From Gemmatimonadota bacterium (GTDB lineage: Bacteria; Gemmatimonadota; Gemmatimonadetes; Longimicrobiales; Gaopeijiaceae), in the NCBI GenBank assembly GCA_007125845.1, contig SLCK01000015.1, positions 1 to 64,000 on the forward strand: a stretch of 64,000 nucleotides of DNA. The letters are read 5' to 3'. The notes under the pieces were generated by a model. The model was not told where the DNA came from, did not search any database, and saw only the letters and a list, made by a program, of their open reading frames with translations. Within the stretch, counting starts at the first letter, position 1. Each line of letters begins with the position of its first letter. Below are positions 50,407 through 60,012 of this stretch, one piece after another. A program made the translations under genes and the position numbers.

Positions 50407-51407
50407 GTCGCTCACTGACATCCCACCTCTCCGCCTGGGTCCTCCTGGTCCTGGCGGTCGTCGGAGCGTCCTGCCTCAGCATCCGCTTTGGCGCTGCGTC
50501 GCTGGGCACACTGGAGGTGATCGACGCTCTCCTTGGAGGTGGATCCCCCACGGACCGCTTCATCGTCCGAGAGCTGCGCCTGCCCAGGACCTTGCTGGGG
50601 ATACTCGTGGGCGGTGGCCTGGCTCTGGCAGGCGGCGTATTCCAGGCTCTCCTCAGGAATCCCCTGGCCGAGCCCTACATCCTGGGGATCTCGGGAGGGT
50701 CGGCCGCCGGCGCCGTGCTCCTCCTCTCGCTCGGATGGGTGACGGCGACGTCCTGGGCCCTCCCGCTCGGTGCCTTCGCGGGAGCTGGCCTTGCCATCCT
50801 GCTGGTCTTCGGCGTGGCCCTCTCCGCCGACCGCCGGCTGGACGTCAGGGTTCTTCTTCTGGCGGGAGTCGTCGTCGGAGCGTTCTTTTCGGCCTGCATC
50901 GCGGTCATCCTCACCCTCTCGGACGCTCCCACCGTGCGGTCGGCGGTGCTCTGGATGATGGGGAGCCTCTCGGGCGCGTCCTGGCGCAGTGTTGGCGTGG
51001 TCGCCTCGTACACTCTGCCGACGGCCCTGGTGCTGGTCGCGCTGGCGCGCCCGCTGAACCTGATGGCGATCGGAGAGGAGACCGCAAGCCACCTGGGAAC
51101 AGAGGTGGAGCGGGTGAAGCGGATCGCCTACGCGGTCGCTTCCCTGATTGCGGCTGCAGGTGTCGCCTTTTCGGGAATCATCGGCTTCGTGGGACTCATC
51201 GTTCCGCACGCCGTGCGCCTGGTCGTCGGTTCGGACCACCGCCAGCTGCTTCCCCTCTCCTTCCTGGCGGGGGCAACGTTTCTCGTGCTCGCCGACCTGC
51301 TCGCCCGCCTGGTCCTGGCCCCGGTCGAGATTCCTGTGGGGGCGATCACGGCCCTCCTCGGCGTGCCCTTCTTCCTCCTCCTCCTGAGGCGGAGCCTGAG
51401 AGCATGA
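50403..51407 (+). CDS. ABC importer permease, BtuC/FecCD family
   Basis: A 334-aa permease with about ten TM helices. The family blocks RLPRTLLGILVGGGLALAG, FQALLRNPLAEPYILGISGG and GFVGLIVPHAVRL are all present. It forms the channel that works with the binding protein and ATPase on each side. TTG start within TTGA, stop within ATGA: fully coupled translation. Confidence 0.94.
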   Translation: MSRSLTSHLSAWVLLVLAVVGASCLSIRFGAASLGTLEVIDALLGGGSPTDRFIVRELRLPRTLLGILVGGGLALAGGVFQALLRNPLAEPYILGISGGSAAGAVLLLSLGWVTATSWALPLGAFAGAGLAILLVFGVALSADRRLDVRVLLLAGVVVGAFFSACIAVILTLSDAPTVRSAVLWMMGSLSGASWRSVGVVASYTLPTALVLVALARPLNLMAIGEETASHLGTEVERVKRIAYAVASLIAAAGVAFSGIIGFVGLIVPHAVRLVVGSDHRQLLPLSFLAGATFLVLADLLARLVLAPVEIPVGAITALLGVPFFLLLLRRSLRA

Positions 51408-52180
51408 ACTTCCGCACCCGCGACCTGGTCGTCCGGTACCGGAAGGGAGCGCCGGCAGCCCTGAGCAGAGTCGCGATGGCGGCGGAGCCCGGAAGTGTCT
51501 TCGCCGTGCTTGGACCGAACGGCTCCGGGAAATCGACCCTCATGCGGGCGCTGCTCCGCACCGTCGTCCGGGACTCCGGAGAGATCCATGTGGGCGGGAG
51601 ATCGATCGACGACTGGAGCAGGCGGGAGCTCTCGCGAACGATCGGGGCCGTCGCGCAGACCGAGGTGATCTCGTTCCCCCTGTCCGTTCGTGAGCTGGTC
51701 TCGATGGGCCGATACCCTCACTTGAGCCCGCTTCGCTCCGAGGGCCCCGCCGACCGGGAAGCGGTCGAGCGAGCACTGGAGCGGTGCGAGGCGGAGGAGC
51801 TCTCGGCGAGGGAGGTTGGAACCCTCTCCGGAGGGGAGCTGCAACGGGTTCGGATCGCTCGTGCGCTCGCGCAGGAACCTCGGGCGCTCATCCTGGACGA
51901 ACCCACCGCGAGCCTGGACATCCACCACGAGATGGCCATTCTCCGGCTCCTCCGCCGCTCGGCGGACGACGGGATGACGGTCGTCCTGATCACGCACGAG
52001 CTGAACCTTGCCGCCCGATTTGCGGACCGGCTCCTCCTTCTCGACCGCGGCCGGGTGGCCGCGACCGGCTCGCCGGCGGAGGTCCTGAGGGAAGAGGTCC
52101 TGGAGGAGGTGTACCGCTGGCGACTCCGGGTGCGCGAGGACCCGGAAGTCGGCCGGCTGACCGTGACCCCTCTCGACTGA
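51404..52180 (+). CDS. ABC importer ATPase, BtuD/FepC family
   Basis: A 258-aa ATPase: Walker A GPNGSGKST (about 38-46), Q-loop VAQTE, signature LSGGELQRVRIA, Walker B ALILDEPTASLD and H-loop LITHELNLA. It energises the class II (BtuCD-type) importer encoded by the previous two genes. ATG start in an ATGA overlap. No outer-membrane receptor is adjacent; the nearest is the FecA-like gene 30 kb away. Confidence 0.94.
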   Translation: MNFRTRDLVVRYRKGAPAALSRVAMAAEPGSVFAVLGPNGSGKSTLMRALLRTVVRDSGEIHVGGRSIDDWSRRELSRTIGAVAQTEVISFPLSVRELVSMGRYPHLSPLRSEGPADREAVERALERCEAEELSAREVGTLSGGELQRVRIARALAQEPRALILDEPTASLDIHHEMAILRLLRRSADDGMTVVLITHELNLAARFADRLLLLDRGRVAATGSPAEVLREEVLEEVYRWRLRVREDPEVGRLTVTPLD

Positions 52181-52195
52181 CGGCGAGCAGGACGA

Positions 52196-53131
52196 TCAGC
52201 CTTCGCTTGCTCCCGAGATCCCGAGGTAGCTTTCGTATCGCTCCACCGGCACCTGCCCGTCGCGGACTGCTCGCTTGACCCCGCAACCGGGCTCGTGCAC
52301 ATGGGTGCAGCCCCGGAAGCGACACTCCTCGCCCGGCCCGGAGAACTCCGGGAAGGCCTCCGCCACACGGTCGGGATCGACTCCCCAGAGAGACACTTCC
52401 GAGAACCCGGGTGTATCGACGACCCACCCCTTCTGGAACGGGAGCAGGCGAGCGCTGACCGTCGTATGCCGGCCGCGTCCCTTCCGGCGGCTGACCGGAG
52501 CCGTCCGCAATTCCAGCCCCGGATCGAGGGCATTGAGAAGGGAAGATTTTCCCACCCCGGAAGGCCCGATCAGTGCGGACGTGCCCCGGCCGAGGCGCTC
52601 GCCGAGCGCTTCGAGACCCTCGCCCGAGACTGCGGAGGTGAGCAGCACCGGGTACCCGACCGAGCGGTAGAGCTCAGCCGGCTCGGTCGCCACATCGCGT
52701 CCTTCGGGAAGCTCCACCTTGTTGAGTACCAGCACGGGTGGGATGCCGCAGCTCTCCGCGAGCACGAGGAATCGGTCCGCGACTTCGGTGCTAAACGGAG
52801 GCTCGACGACCGACATCACGATGACCGCCCGGTCGAGGTTCGCGGCGACCACCTTCGGCCGGCGCCCCCCAGGACCTGCTCTGATCAGGACGTTCTCGCG
52901 GGACTGGACCGCTTCCACCACCCCTCGATCCTCCTCCGGGCCGGGACCCGAAACCTCGACGAGGTCCCCTGCCACGATCCGCTCCTGCGGACGATCCCCC
53001 TGCTTCAGGCGACCCCGGACGAAGGCCTCCAGCTCGCCTCCGTCCCCAAGGCGAACGCGGTAGACTCCGCCGACCGACTCCAGCACTCGCCCCTCTCGGA
53101 GCTCGTCCTGCTTCGAGCCTCTCCGGGTCAT
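52196..53131 (-). CDS. rsgA: Ribosome small-subunit biogenesis GTPase RsgA
   Basis: A 311-aa circularly permuted GTPase: G4 NKVE (137-140) comes before G1 GPSGVGKSS (189-197) and G3 DTPG (239-242). An OB-fold precedes them, and a C-terminal zinc motif follows with C270, C275, H277 and C283. It assists late 30S maturation and is stimulated by the ribosome. It lies downstream of the rpoD-like gene, separated by a strong terminator. Confidence 0.95.
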   Translation of the reverse strand: MTRRGSKQDELREGRVLESVGGVYRVRLGDGGELEAFVRGRLKQGDRPQERIVAGDLVEVSGPGPEEDRGVVEAVQSRENVLIRAGPGGRRPKVVAANLDRAVIVMSVVEPPFSTEVADRFLVLAESCGIPPVLVLNKVELPEGRDVATEPAELYRSVGYPVLLTSAVSGEGLEALGERLGRGTSALIGPSGVGKSSLLNALDPGLELRTAPVSRRKGRGRHTTVSARLLPFQKGWVVDTPGFSEVSLWGVDPDRVAEAFPEFSGPGEECRFRGCTHVHEPGCGVKRAVRDGQVPVERYESYLGISGASEG

Positions 53132-53175
53132 CGCCGGGACTCCGGACCTTCGAGGGATCGGGGGGGGAAGAACAG

Positions 53176-53222
53176 AAAAGTCCCGCCCCCCGATTCGTCG
53201 CGAACGAATCGGGGGGCGGGAC
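53176..53222 (-). terminator. Strong intrinsic terminator after sigma factor gene
   Basis: A perfect 18-bp inverted repeat (53180-53197 with 53205-53222) with a 7-nt loop, followed on the minus strand by TTTTCTGTTCTT. It ends transcription of the RpoD-type gene. It lies about 45 bp upstream of the rsgA start, so rsgA must have its own promoter or depend on readthrough. Confidence 0.85.
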
Positions 53223-53280
53223 CATGAGCTCGTCTCAAGCGCACGACCTTGAGGAATCGAGCCACTTCATCATGGCGGCG

Positions 53281-54192
53281 TCAGGCGGCGAACGACTCCA
53301 GAGCAGAACCCTTGCCACCCTCTCGCAACCTGCGGAGCGCGCGGTCGCGGAGCTGGCGAATTCGCTCGCGGGTGACCCCGAGCATGTTGCCGATCTCCTC
53401 GAGGGTGTGCTCGCGCTCGCCGTCCAGGCCGAAGTAGAGCCGGAGCACCTTGGCATCCCGGGCCTCGAGTGTGTCGAGCGCACCGGAGACGGCTTCGGTG
53501 AGCAGTCGCGTCTCGACGTCCTGCTCTGGCTCGGCGGCCTCCTCGTTGATGAAGCGCTCGACGAGCTGGGAATCCTCGCTGTCGCCGATCGGGGCATCGA
53601 GGCGAATCTCGGCCGCGTTCAGGGTCTGCAGGGACTCGATCAGTTCGGGAGTCAAGTCCGTCGCTGCGCTCAGCTCCTCCGGATTGGGGTCCCGACCCAG
53701 CTCCTGCTTGAGCCGTTCCTTCTCCCGGAAGATCCGCGCGAGATCCGACGCCCGGTTGAGTGGCACCCGCACCGAACGCCCGTGGTTGGCGAGGGCCGCC
53801 AGGATCGCCTGCCGGATCCACCATACCGCGTAGGAGATGAACTTCACTCCCTGCTCGGGATCAAACTTCCTCGCCGCAGTGACCAGTCCGACATTCCCCT
53901 CCTGGATGAGATCCGTCAGGGAAACGCCTCTATTCTGGTACTTCTTCGCGACGCTGATGACGAATCGGAGATTCGCGCGCGCCAACTCCTGAACGGCGTC
54001 CTCGTCACCGGCCTGAGCCCGCGCACCGAGCTCCTTCTCCCGTTCGGGCGTGATGAGCTCGTGCCGGCTCACGTCGCGGAGGTACTGATCCAGCGCGGTC
54101 TGCTCATCGAGGGATGCGTCGAATCCGCCGAGCGACCCCTTGGATCGTCCCTTCCGCTTCTTTCCGCGATTCTTTGTGGCAGTGCTGGCCAT
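53281..54192 (-). CDS. RNA polymerase sigma factor, RpoD/group 2 type
   Basis: A 303-aa sigma70-family protein. After a basic N-terminal tail (1-20), region 1.2 (DQYLRDVSRHELITPERE), region 2 (ARANLRFVISVAKKYQNRG...YAVWWIRQAI), region 3 and region 4 (TLEEIGNMLGVTRERIRQL) are complete, but region 1.1 is missing. The size fits a primary sigma of a lineage lacking 1.1 or a group 2 sigma; which one cannot be decided here. The SD AAGGAGATA is strong. It is followed by a very stable terminator. Confidence 0.92.
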   Translation of the reverse strand: MASTATKNRGKKRKGRSKGSLGGFDASLDEQTALDQYLRDVSRHELITPEREKELGARAQAGDEDAVQELARANLRFVISVAKKYQNRGVSLTDLIQEGNVGLVTAARKFDPEQGVKFISYAVWWIRQAILAALANHGRSVRVPLNRASDLARIFREKERLKQELGRDPNPEELSAATDLTPELIESLQTLNAAEIRLDAPIGDSEDSQLVERFINEEAAEPEQDVETRLLTEAVSGALDTLEARDAKVLRLYFGLDGEREHTLEEIGNMLGVTRERIRQLRDRALRRLREGGKGSALESFAA

Positions 54193-54441
54193 GTCGATCT
54201 ATCTCCTTCTGATCCCTTGTGGGATCCTGCTCTTAATTGGGGAACGCCCCTATCGAACCGTCGAGAGCCGGTGAGGGTCGGATCGCGCCGTACCTTGGTG
54301 CGTCCGGGTTGCACACCAACCCTGGTGAGAACCCTTTACCCTGAGGGGAAACGAAGGATCCATAGCCTTTCAATCTAGGCAAGTACCTCCGTGCCGTCCA
54401 CCCTTCTTGGTAGACTCAGACCCCGCCCGACATGCGCCCTG

Positions 54442-55779
54442 CTAACCCGGCTGCGAGTCGGTGTTCCCGGGAATCTCATCTCCTGGAGATCCCTCCCCGG
54501 ACCCGAGGAGCTCCAGCGCCTCATGGGATTCGATGCGGCGAGGTTCGAAGGTGAAGATCCGCAGCACCCGGGTCGTCCGGTAGAGTTCCTCCGCGACTCG
54601 CGGAAGATCGATCAGCCCCCGTAGCCCTTCCTCCCGCAATCGCTCCACCTTCCCGCTCCGCCTTTCCACGAGAAGGTCCAGGTCCAGCATGCGCCGCTTG
54701 GCAGGATAGTCGATCAAGACCTCCCCCGGAGCAAGTCCGAGACGATCCGCGAGGCGATCTTCCACTCGCCTCCGGCCCGGGGAGTCCTGGGAGACCCAAC
54801 GCGGGAGCTCGATTCCCTCGAGCTCCGCCGCCGTGATCTCGCATGCTCGCTTGGGGAGCCGGCGGTGGCGAATCGCTTCCACCCAACGGCTTCCGATGCG
54901 GCGCACGGAAGGCTCGGAGGACTCCTCAGCCCGAGTGCTTATCCAATAGAGGAGCTCCTCGTCCGTGGGACCCACCAGCTCCTCCGATCCCACGAGACCC
55001 ACCCGAACGGCCTCGTCCACGATGCGCCGGTAGAGCGCGGTGGCGCTGCGAACCGCATGATGCCAGTAGACGTTCCTGAACATCTGGTACTTCGCGAAGA
55101 GCAAGGATTCCAGCGCGCTGATTCCCTTCTCCTGCACTCCGACCTCCACATCACCGCTCTCCGGGTCCGGGAGCAACACCAGTGCCTGCAGAAGCCGGTC
55201 CACGTCGACCTCCCCGTACGGCACCCCGCAGAAGAAGGAGTCGCGGCGAAGGTATTCCATCTTGTCGAGATCGAGGCTTCCGCTCACAAGCCCGGCAAGA
55301 GGATGGGAGCTCTCGCCCCGGATCACGGCATGAATCCGGTCGGCCGCGCCCTCACCGAGGGGTAGGAGAGCCTGTTCCAATTCCGGAGATTCGAAGAACC
55401 GCGCGCTGAGCGCCTCATGGTCACCCGGCAGGCGCTCGGCTTCGAGCTCCTCCATGGCATGGGAGAAAGCGTAGTGCCCGATGTCGTGGAGGAGCGCGGC
55501 ATAGGGGATGAGCTCGGCCCCTTCCCACACGCCGCGATCCACGCCCCCGCGATCCCGGAGCAGCCGGAGCGCAGTCCCGGTCAGGTGGTAGACACCGATC
55601 GCGTGACCGAACCGGGTGTGGGTCGCACCCGGGTAGACGAGATGGGCGAACCCGAGTTGCCGGATATAACGGAGCCGCTGGAACGCAGCGGTGTCCACGA
55701 TCGTCATCGCGATCGGGTCCACTCGGATCGTGTTCCACAGCGGATCGCGGATGATCCGGATGCGGGAGCGTCGAGTCAT
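54442..55779 (-). CDS. HD-domain phosphohydrolase (dGTPase-like)
   Basis: A 445-aa protein of the COG1078/dGTPase-like HD class. The metal site uses HTRFGH (first His), LLHDIGHYAFSH (HD pair) and a later D in LDLDKMEYLRRDS. These enzymes hydrolyse nucleotides such as dNTPs. The C-terminal about 150 residues form a less conserved region. The ATG at 55779 gives a full-length N terminus beginning RIRDP, as in relatives. It is alone on the minus strand. Confidence 0.9.
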   Translation of the reverse strand: MTRRSRIRIIRDPLWNTIRVDPIAMTIVDTAAFQRLRYIRQLGFAHLVYPGATHTRFGHAIGVYHLTGTALRLLRDRGGVDRGVWEGAELIPYAALLHDIGHYAFSHAMEELEAERLPGDHEALSARFFESPELEQALLPLGEGAADRIHAVIRGESSHPLAGLVSGSLDLDKMEYLRRDSFFCGVPYGEVDVDRLLQALVLLPDPESGDVEVGVQEKGISALESLLFAKYQMFRNVYWHHAVRSATALYRRIVDEAVRVGLVGSEELVGPTDEELLYWISTRAEESSEPSVRRIGSRWVEAIRHRRLPKRACEITAAELEGIELPRWVSQDSPGRRRVEDRLADRLGLAPGEVLIDYPAKRRMLDLDLLVERRSGKVERLREEGLRGLIDLPRVAEELYRTTRVLRIFTFEPRRIESHEALELLGSGEGSPGDEIPGNTDSQPG

Positions 55780-55848
55780 GCCCTCAGCCTGGAGACGTTT
55801 CCGGGGCGAGAGGATGGGGGCACGAGTGACTCGTCGACACGGCTTCGC

Positions 55849-56658
55849 TCAGGAAGTCGGGGGATCGAACGCGCCCTCCGGAGGTTCGGTCTCCACCCGC
55901 AGGTGGGGAAAGTGAATCCTCGGATCCGCCTCGACACCCTCCGGCCTCCGGTTCTCCGCGAGCTCGATCGGCCCGACCCTCTGCCAATCCGTCCAGTACG
56001 ATGGGGAGGGATCGGCGTCCGCCGTGGAGTAATAGTGCCAGAGCTCCATGCGACCCGTCTCCGGATTGATGAAGGCGTGGTAGCGGTTCTGCGGCGTCAG
56101 GCCGGTGCCGTCGTCGAAGGCAAGCTCCACCACCTCCCACTCGCGGCCTTCCTCATCCACCTCCTCCCCCAGATACCGGGCGGACACGCCCGGATCGTTC
56201 CACTTGAAGGGCATGAGGAGCCAATAGGCATCATTGATGTGGTTTCGGTAGGCCTGCTGCAATCGCTCCTCCGCATCCTCGCCTGTCAGCTCCGCACCGT
56301 CCAACCAGACGCGCCCCCCCGCAGGGTTCGAGGTGTTGAAGATGGCCACCATCCGCTGGCCGTCGACGGGCGCTTCCACGCGCGCGACCCCCTCCCATCG
56401 ATCCCAGTGATGCCGGCGAGACGTCCCGCCGACGACCGCCCATTCGAACTCGAGGTAGCGAGCCCGTTCCCAACCCCCGTCGGGGGCGATCACGGACATC
56501 ATGCGATCGTGGATGCGAGCGACCTCCGGGTCGTCAAAGGAGGCCCCGGCCTCCTGCGCCCGAAGGCCCTCCTGGGAGGGCTGATCCTCCGACACCGCTT
56601 CCCCGCAGGCCACGAGCAGGAACCCGAGGGAAACCGCGATGGTGATCCGTGTACTCAT
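55849..56658 (-). CDS. Lipoprotein, DUF6503/LolA-like
   Basis: A 269-aa lipoprotein: signal ITIAVSLGFLLVAC with Cys at residue 18. The mature part begins with RIHDRMMSVIAPDGGWERARYLEFEW and continues as a half-barrel-like beta protein. This resembles periplasmic LolA-fold proteins of the DUF6503 group seen in Bacteroidota and relatives. A role in binding lipids is plausible but unproven. ATG 56658 has AAGGGGG upstream. Confidence 0.68.
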   Translation of the reverse strand: MSTRITIAVSLGFLLVACGEAVSEDQPSQEGLRAQEAGASFDDPEVARIHDRMMSVIAPDGGWERARYLEFEWAVVGGTSRRHHWDRWEGVARVEAPVDGQRMVAIFNTSNPAGGRVWLDGAELTGEDAEERLQQAYRNHINDAYWLLMPFKWNDPGVSARYLGEEVDEEGREWEVVELAFDDGTGLTPQNRYHAFINPETGRMELWHYYSTADADPSPSYWTDWQRVGPIELAENRRPEGVEADPRIHFPHLRVETEPPEGAFDPPTS

Positions 56659-56790
56659 ACCCACCCCCTTGTGGTCGGTGCGCTCCGGCCCAACCGGGCT
56701 GGACAAATTGCAATGTAGGTCCACGCCACCGGTCGGAAAACGACTTTCCCGAGCCCATTACCCGAACACGACCTGAAGGATCGAATCGCC

Positions 56791-57639
56791 GTGAAGTCTT
56801 CCAGCTCCTCCCCCCGTCGGAAGTTCGCACTGGAGGTGAACCGCGCCGACCCCGAGATCGATCTCGCCCGTGCGGCGCTCCTGGTCGCACAGGAGGAGTA
56901 CCCGCAGCTTCCGGTTGAGCACTACCTGGCCCGGTTGGACGGGATGGCGGAGGAGGTCCGTGATCGCCTGGCGAACGAGACGGCTCCGGTGGTCGTCCTG
57001 CAGGAGTTGATTCGAACCCTCTACGAAAGGCATCGGCTCCGGGGAAACCGGAAAGCCTACTACGACCCCCGGAACTCCTTTCTGTCCGACGTGCTGGACC
57101 GTCGAAAGGGAATCCCCCTCACACTCGGAATCATACTGCTGGAGGTGGGCTGGCGACTCGACCTGCCCCTGGAGGGGGTCAACTTCCCCGGCCACTTCCT
57201 GGTTCGATTCCCCGGACAGGAGGTTCGCCTCCTCGTCGACCCGTTCGACAGCGGACGGGTTCGCTTCGAGGACCAGGCCCAGGAGCTACTCGACCGGGTC
57301 TACGGGGGCATGGTGAGAGTCCGCCCGGAGTTCCTCAAGTCGGCCGCCCGGAGGGAGATGCTCGTGCGTCTGCTCACGAACCTGAAGGGGGTCTACCTGA
57401 ACGTTCACGACGACCGGAGAGCGCTTTCGGCCGTCGAGCGGATTCTCGTGATTCACCCGACCACCACCACCGAGATCAGGGACCGCGGTACGATCCTGGC
57501 GCGCTTGGGACGAACCGAGGAGGCGCTCGCTCAGCTCCAGTGGTACCTGGATTACGCTCCCGAGGCGACGGATGCGAGTCGGATCCGGGCCCTCGTCGAG
57601 GAGCTGAAGGGCGCGGGGACCGGAGGGGACGAGGAATGA
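56791..57639 (+). CDS. SirB1-family protein, transglutaminase-like with TPR
   Basis: A 282-aa SirB1 family protein: YYDPRNSFLSDVLDRRKGIPLTLGIILLEV is the family signature, followed by GVNFPGHFLVR with a conserved His, then a TPR-like region (about 205-275). The transglutaminase-like fold lacks the usual catalytic Cys at the expected place, as is common in this family. The start is GTG 56791. The next gene, ygfZ-like, overlaps its stop (ATGA). Confidence 0.87.
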   Translation: MKSSSSSPRRKFALEVNRADPEIDLARAALLVAQEEYPQLPVEHYLARLDGMAEEVRDRLANETAPVVVLQELIRTLYERHRLRGNRKAYYDPRNSFLSDVLDRRKGIPLTLGIILLEVGWRLDLPLEGVNFPGHFLVRFPGQEVRLLVDPFDSGRVRFEDQAQELLDRVYGGMVRVRPEFLKSAARREMLVRLLTNLKGVYLNVHDDRRALSAVERILVIHPTTTTEIRDRGTILARLGRTEEALAQLQWYLDYAPEATDASRIRALVEELKGAGTGGDEE

Positions 57640-58766
57640 CCGATGCGAGAGTTGGATACGAAGAGGACCCGGGCGCTTCGCGCCGAGGCGAGGAGCCAGA
57701 CGAGGGATACCGTGCGGCCGTGACGGCGGCGGCGATCGTCGATCGTCCGCCGCGGACGCTGCTCACCGTTTCCGGACGGGCACCCGGTCGGATGCTGCAG
57801 GGCGTTGTGACCGGGACGTTGCCGCCGGAGCCGGAAGAGGGGGAGGGAGGCCTCCTCCGGGGGCGGATGCACTACTCGGCAATCCTCACCCCCAAGGGAC
57901 GGCTGGTGAGCGACTTGCGCCTGGCCCGCCTGGGGAACGGAGAGCAGGGGGCGCTGCTCATGGATCTTCCCGGGGAGGGCACCGACAGCGCGCTCGAGCA
58001 CCTTCGGAAATACCTCCCACCCCGCTTCGCCCAGGTGGAGTCACCCGATCCCCGCTTCGAATTGCTCTCCGTGGTCGGCCCCCGGGCGCCCGAGCTCATC
58101 GCCCGGGAGGTGCTGGGCGAGCGGATGGATCCGGAGCTCCTGGAAGCACTTGCCGAGGGAGAGGAGCGCGTGCTGTCGGGTGAGGAGGGGCCGGGAGTCC
58201 GCGTGGTGCGAAACCGGGACGTCCGCCCTCCCGCCTTCGACGTGATCGCCCCGTCTCCGACCCTCGAACCTATTCGAACACGGCTGGAGCTTGCGGGAGC
58301 CCGTCCTGCGGGAGCGCCCGTCTGGGAAACGCTTCGGCTCGAGAAGGGCCGCCCCGCTTACGGGTACGAGTTGGACGAGGCCACGCTTCCGCCGGAGGCC
58401 GGGATCGTGGATCGAGCCGTCGACCACATGAAGGGGTGCTACACTGGACAGGAGGTCATCGTCCGCATTCGGGACCGCGGCCGGGTGAACCGGAGGCTGC
58501 GCGGGATTCTCCTGGGCGAAGTGCCACCCCCCGAAGCGGGCACTCCGCTCTTCCACCCCTCGCGGGAGGCTTCGGCCGGCGAGACCCGAAGCACGGCCGA
58601 GTCCCCTCGCTTCGGACAAGCTATCGCGCTCGCCTACCTCCGTCGGGAGGTGGATCCCCCGGCCCGGGTCCGCATCGGATCGCCGACCGGTCCGGAGGTC
58701 GAGGTGCGCGCCCTGGACGACGAGGCGGGATGGATTCTGGAAGAAGGCGACCCCGGTCGCAATTGA
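57636..58766 (+). CDS. ygfZ: YgfZ/GcvT-like folate-binding protein
   Basis: A 376-aa protein of the GcvT fold with the diagnostic motif KGCYTGQEVI, whose Cys is needed in YgfZ for tetrahydrofolate-dependent maintenance or assembly of iron-sulfur clusters. The N-terminal about 30 residues are charged and variable. It is coupled to the SirB1 gene by an ATGA overlap. It is convergent with the YpdA-like gene, 32 bp away. Confidence 0.9.
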   Translation: MTDARVGYEEDPGASRRGEEPDEGYRAAVTAAAIVDRPPRTLLTVSGRAPGRMLQGVVTGTLPPEPEEGEGGLLRGRMHYSAILTPKGRLVSDLRLARLGNGEQGALLMDLPGEGTDSALEHLRKYLPPRFAQVESPDPRFELLSVVGPRAPELIAREVLGERMDPELLEALAEGEERVLSGEEGPGVRVVRNRDVRPPAFDVIAPSPTLEPIRTRLELAGARPAGAPVWETLRLEKGRPAYGYELDEATLPPEAGIVDRAVDHMKGCYTGQEVIVRIRDRGRVNRRLRGILLGEVPPPEAGTPLFHPSREASAGETRSTAESPRFGQAIALAYLRREVDPPARVRIGSPTGPEVEVRALDDEAGWILEEGDPGRN

Positions 58767-58798
58767 GCAGGGAGGGAATGCGGCGAGGTGGCCGCCCT

Positions 58799-59791
58799 TC
58801 ACACTCCCCGCCTGATCGCCTCCACGATGCGATGCCCGTGGAGGCGGCCCGTCTCGATGAAGATCCGATTGGCGTCCAGGCCCGCCGCCAGCACCCCTGC
58901 GACGAAGACCCCGTCCACCGGAGTCTCCATCGTCTCCGGGTCGTGTTCGGGAACCCCGGTCCCCGCGTCCACGGGAACCCCGATGGATTGCAGGAGCCTG
59001 GGTTCGGGCCGCCATCCGGTGAGCGCGAGCACCCAGTCGTTCGCGAGCTCCTCCACGCCTCCCCATTCTTCTTCGCGGAGCACCACCGATCCGGGGCGGA
59101 TCTCGGCCACCCTCGTCCGCCAACGGACCGCGATTTCGCCTGCGGAGACCCGGTTCCGGATATCGGGCAGGAGCCACGGCTTCACCCCCGAGTCGAAGTC
59201 CGAGGCGAAGTGGACGAGGGTGACCCGGGCCTCGGTGCGGAAGAGCTCGAGCGCCGCCTCCACCGCCGAGTTCCCTCCACCGACGACGACGACCTTCTGT
59301 CTCCAGTAGGGATGCGCCTCGCGGTACTGATGGGAGACGTTGGGGAGATCCTCTCCGGGCACGCCGAGGAGGTTCGGCTCGTGGAATCCTCCGGTAGCGA
59401 CGACCACAGACCGCGCCGTCCACGCCTCATGGGCCCCCGCGTGCGTCCGGGTCCGCAGCACGAACGCCTCCGCCCCGGCGTCGACGGCCAGCGTCTCCTG
59501 ATACTGACGGACGTCCAGCTCGAAGTAGCGAGCCACTCCCCGGTAGTAGGCGAGCGCCTCCCTTCGAGTGGGGTTTGCATCCGAGGTCACGAAGGGCACG
59601 CCTTCGATCTCCAGCTTCTCCGGGGTCGAGAAGAACTTCATGTAGGGTGGGTAGTCCACGAGGGAAGCACAGAGGGGGCCTCGATCGAAGACAACCGAGG
59701 TGAGACCGGCCTTCTGCGCGGCCGCACCGACCGCCAGGCCGCAGGGCCCTGCCCCGATGATCGCGAGATCCACTTCCCGAATGCTTCCCAT
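58799..59791 (-). CDS. ypdA: YpdA-like bacillithiol disulfide reductase
   Basis: A 330-aa FAD/NAD(P)-binding oxidoreductase. The FAD motif GAGPCGLAVG (about 11-20) has a Cys in the dinucleotide turn, a hallmark of YpdA. PYMKFFSTPEKLEIE follows, and the NAD(P) motif VVVGGGNSAVEAALE is near residue 165. YpdA reduces oxidised bacillithiol in Firmicutes and others, so the gene suggests a bacillithiol redox system here. ATG 59791 gives the family length; the upstream open frame is discarded. Confidence 0.9.
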   Translation of the reverse strand: MGSIREVDLAIIGAGPCGLAVGAAAQKAGLTSVVFDRGPLCASLVDYPPYMKFFSTPEKLEIEGVPFVTSDANPTRREALAYYRGVARYFELDVRQYQETLAVDAGAEAFVLRTRTHAGAHEAWTARSVVVATGGFHEPNLLGVPGEDLPNVSHQYREAHPYWRQKVVVVGGGNSAVEAALELFRTEARVTLVHFASDFDSGVKPWLLPDIRNRVSAGEIAVRWRTRVAEIRPGSVVLREEEWGGVEELANDWVLALTGWRPEPRLLQSIGVPVDAGTGVPEHDPETMETPVDGVFVAGVLAAGLDANRIFIETGRLHGHRIVEAIRRGV

Positions 59792-60012
59792 CCGCCGGCT
59801 CCTGACCGTTCGCTCTGGCGCGCCCGCTCCCCGGCCACGCGTGCCTCGCCTCACCCCGGACGGCGATCCCGGTTCCCGCTTCCCGGCCCGTTGCCCGGAG
59901 CCGGCATTGCCCCGGGCGAACGGATCCGTCACCGTTCAGTTCGCTACGGTGCGCCGACCCCCGGCGGCGCGCTGCTCCCGTCCTTCCACCCTCTGCACCC
60001 GGTAGAGCGACG

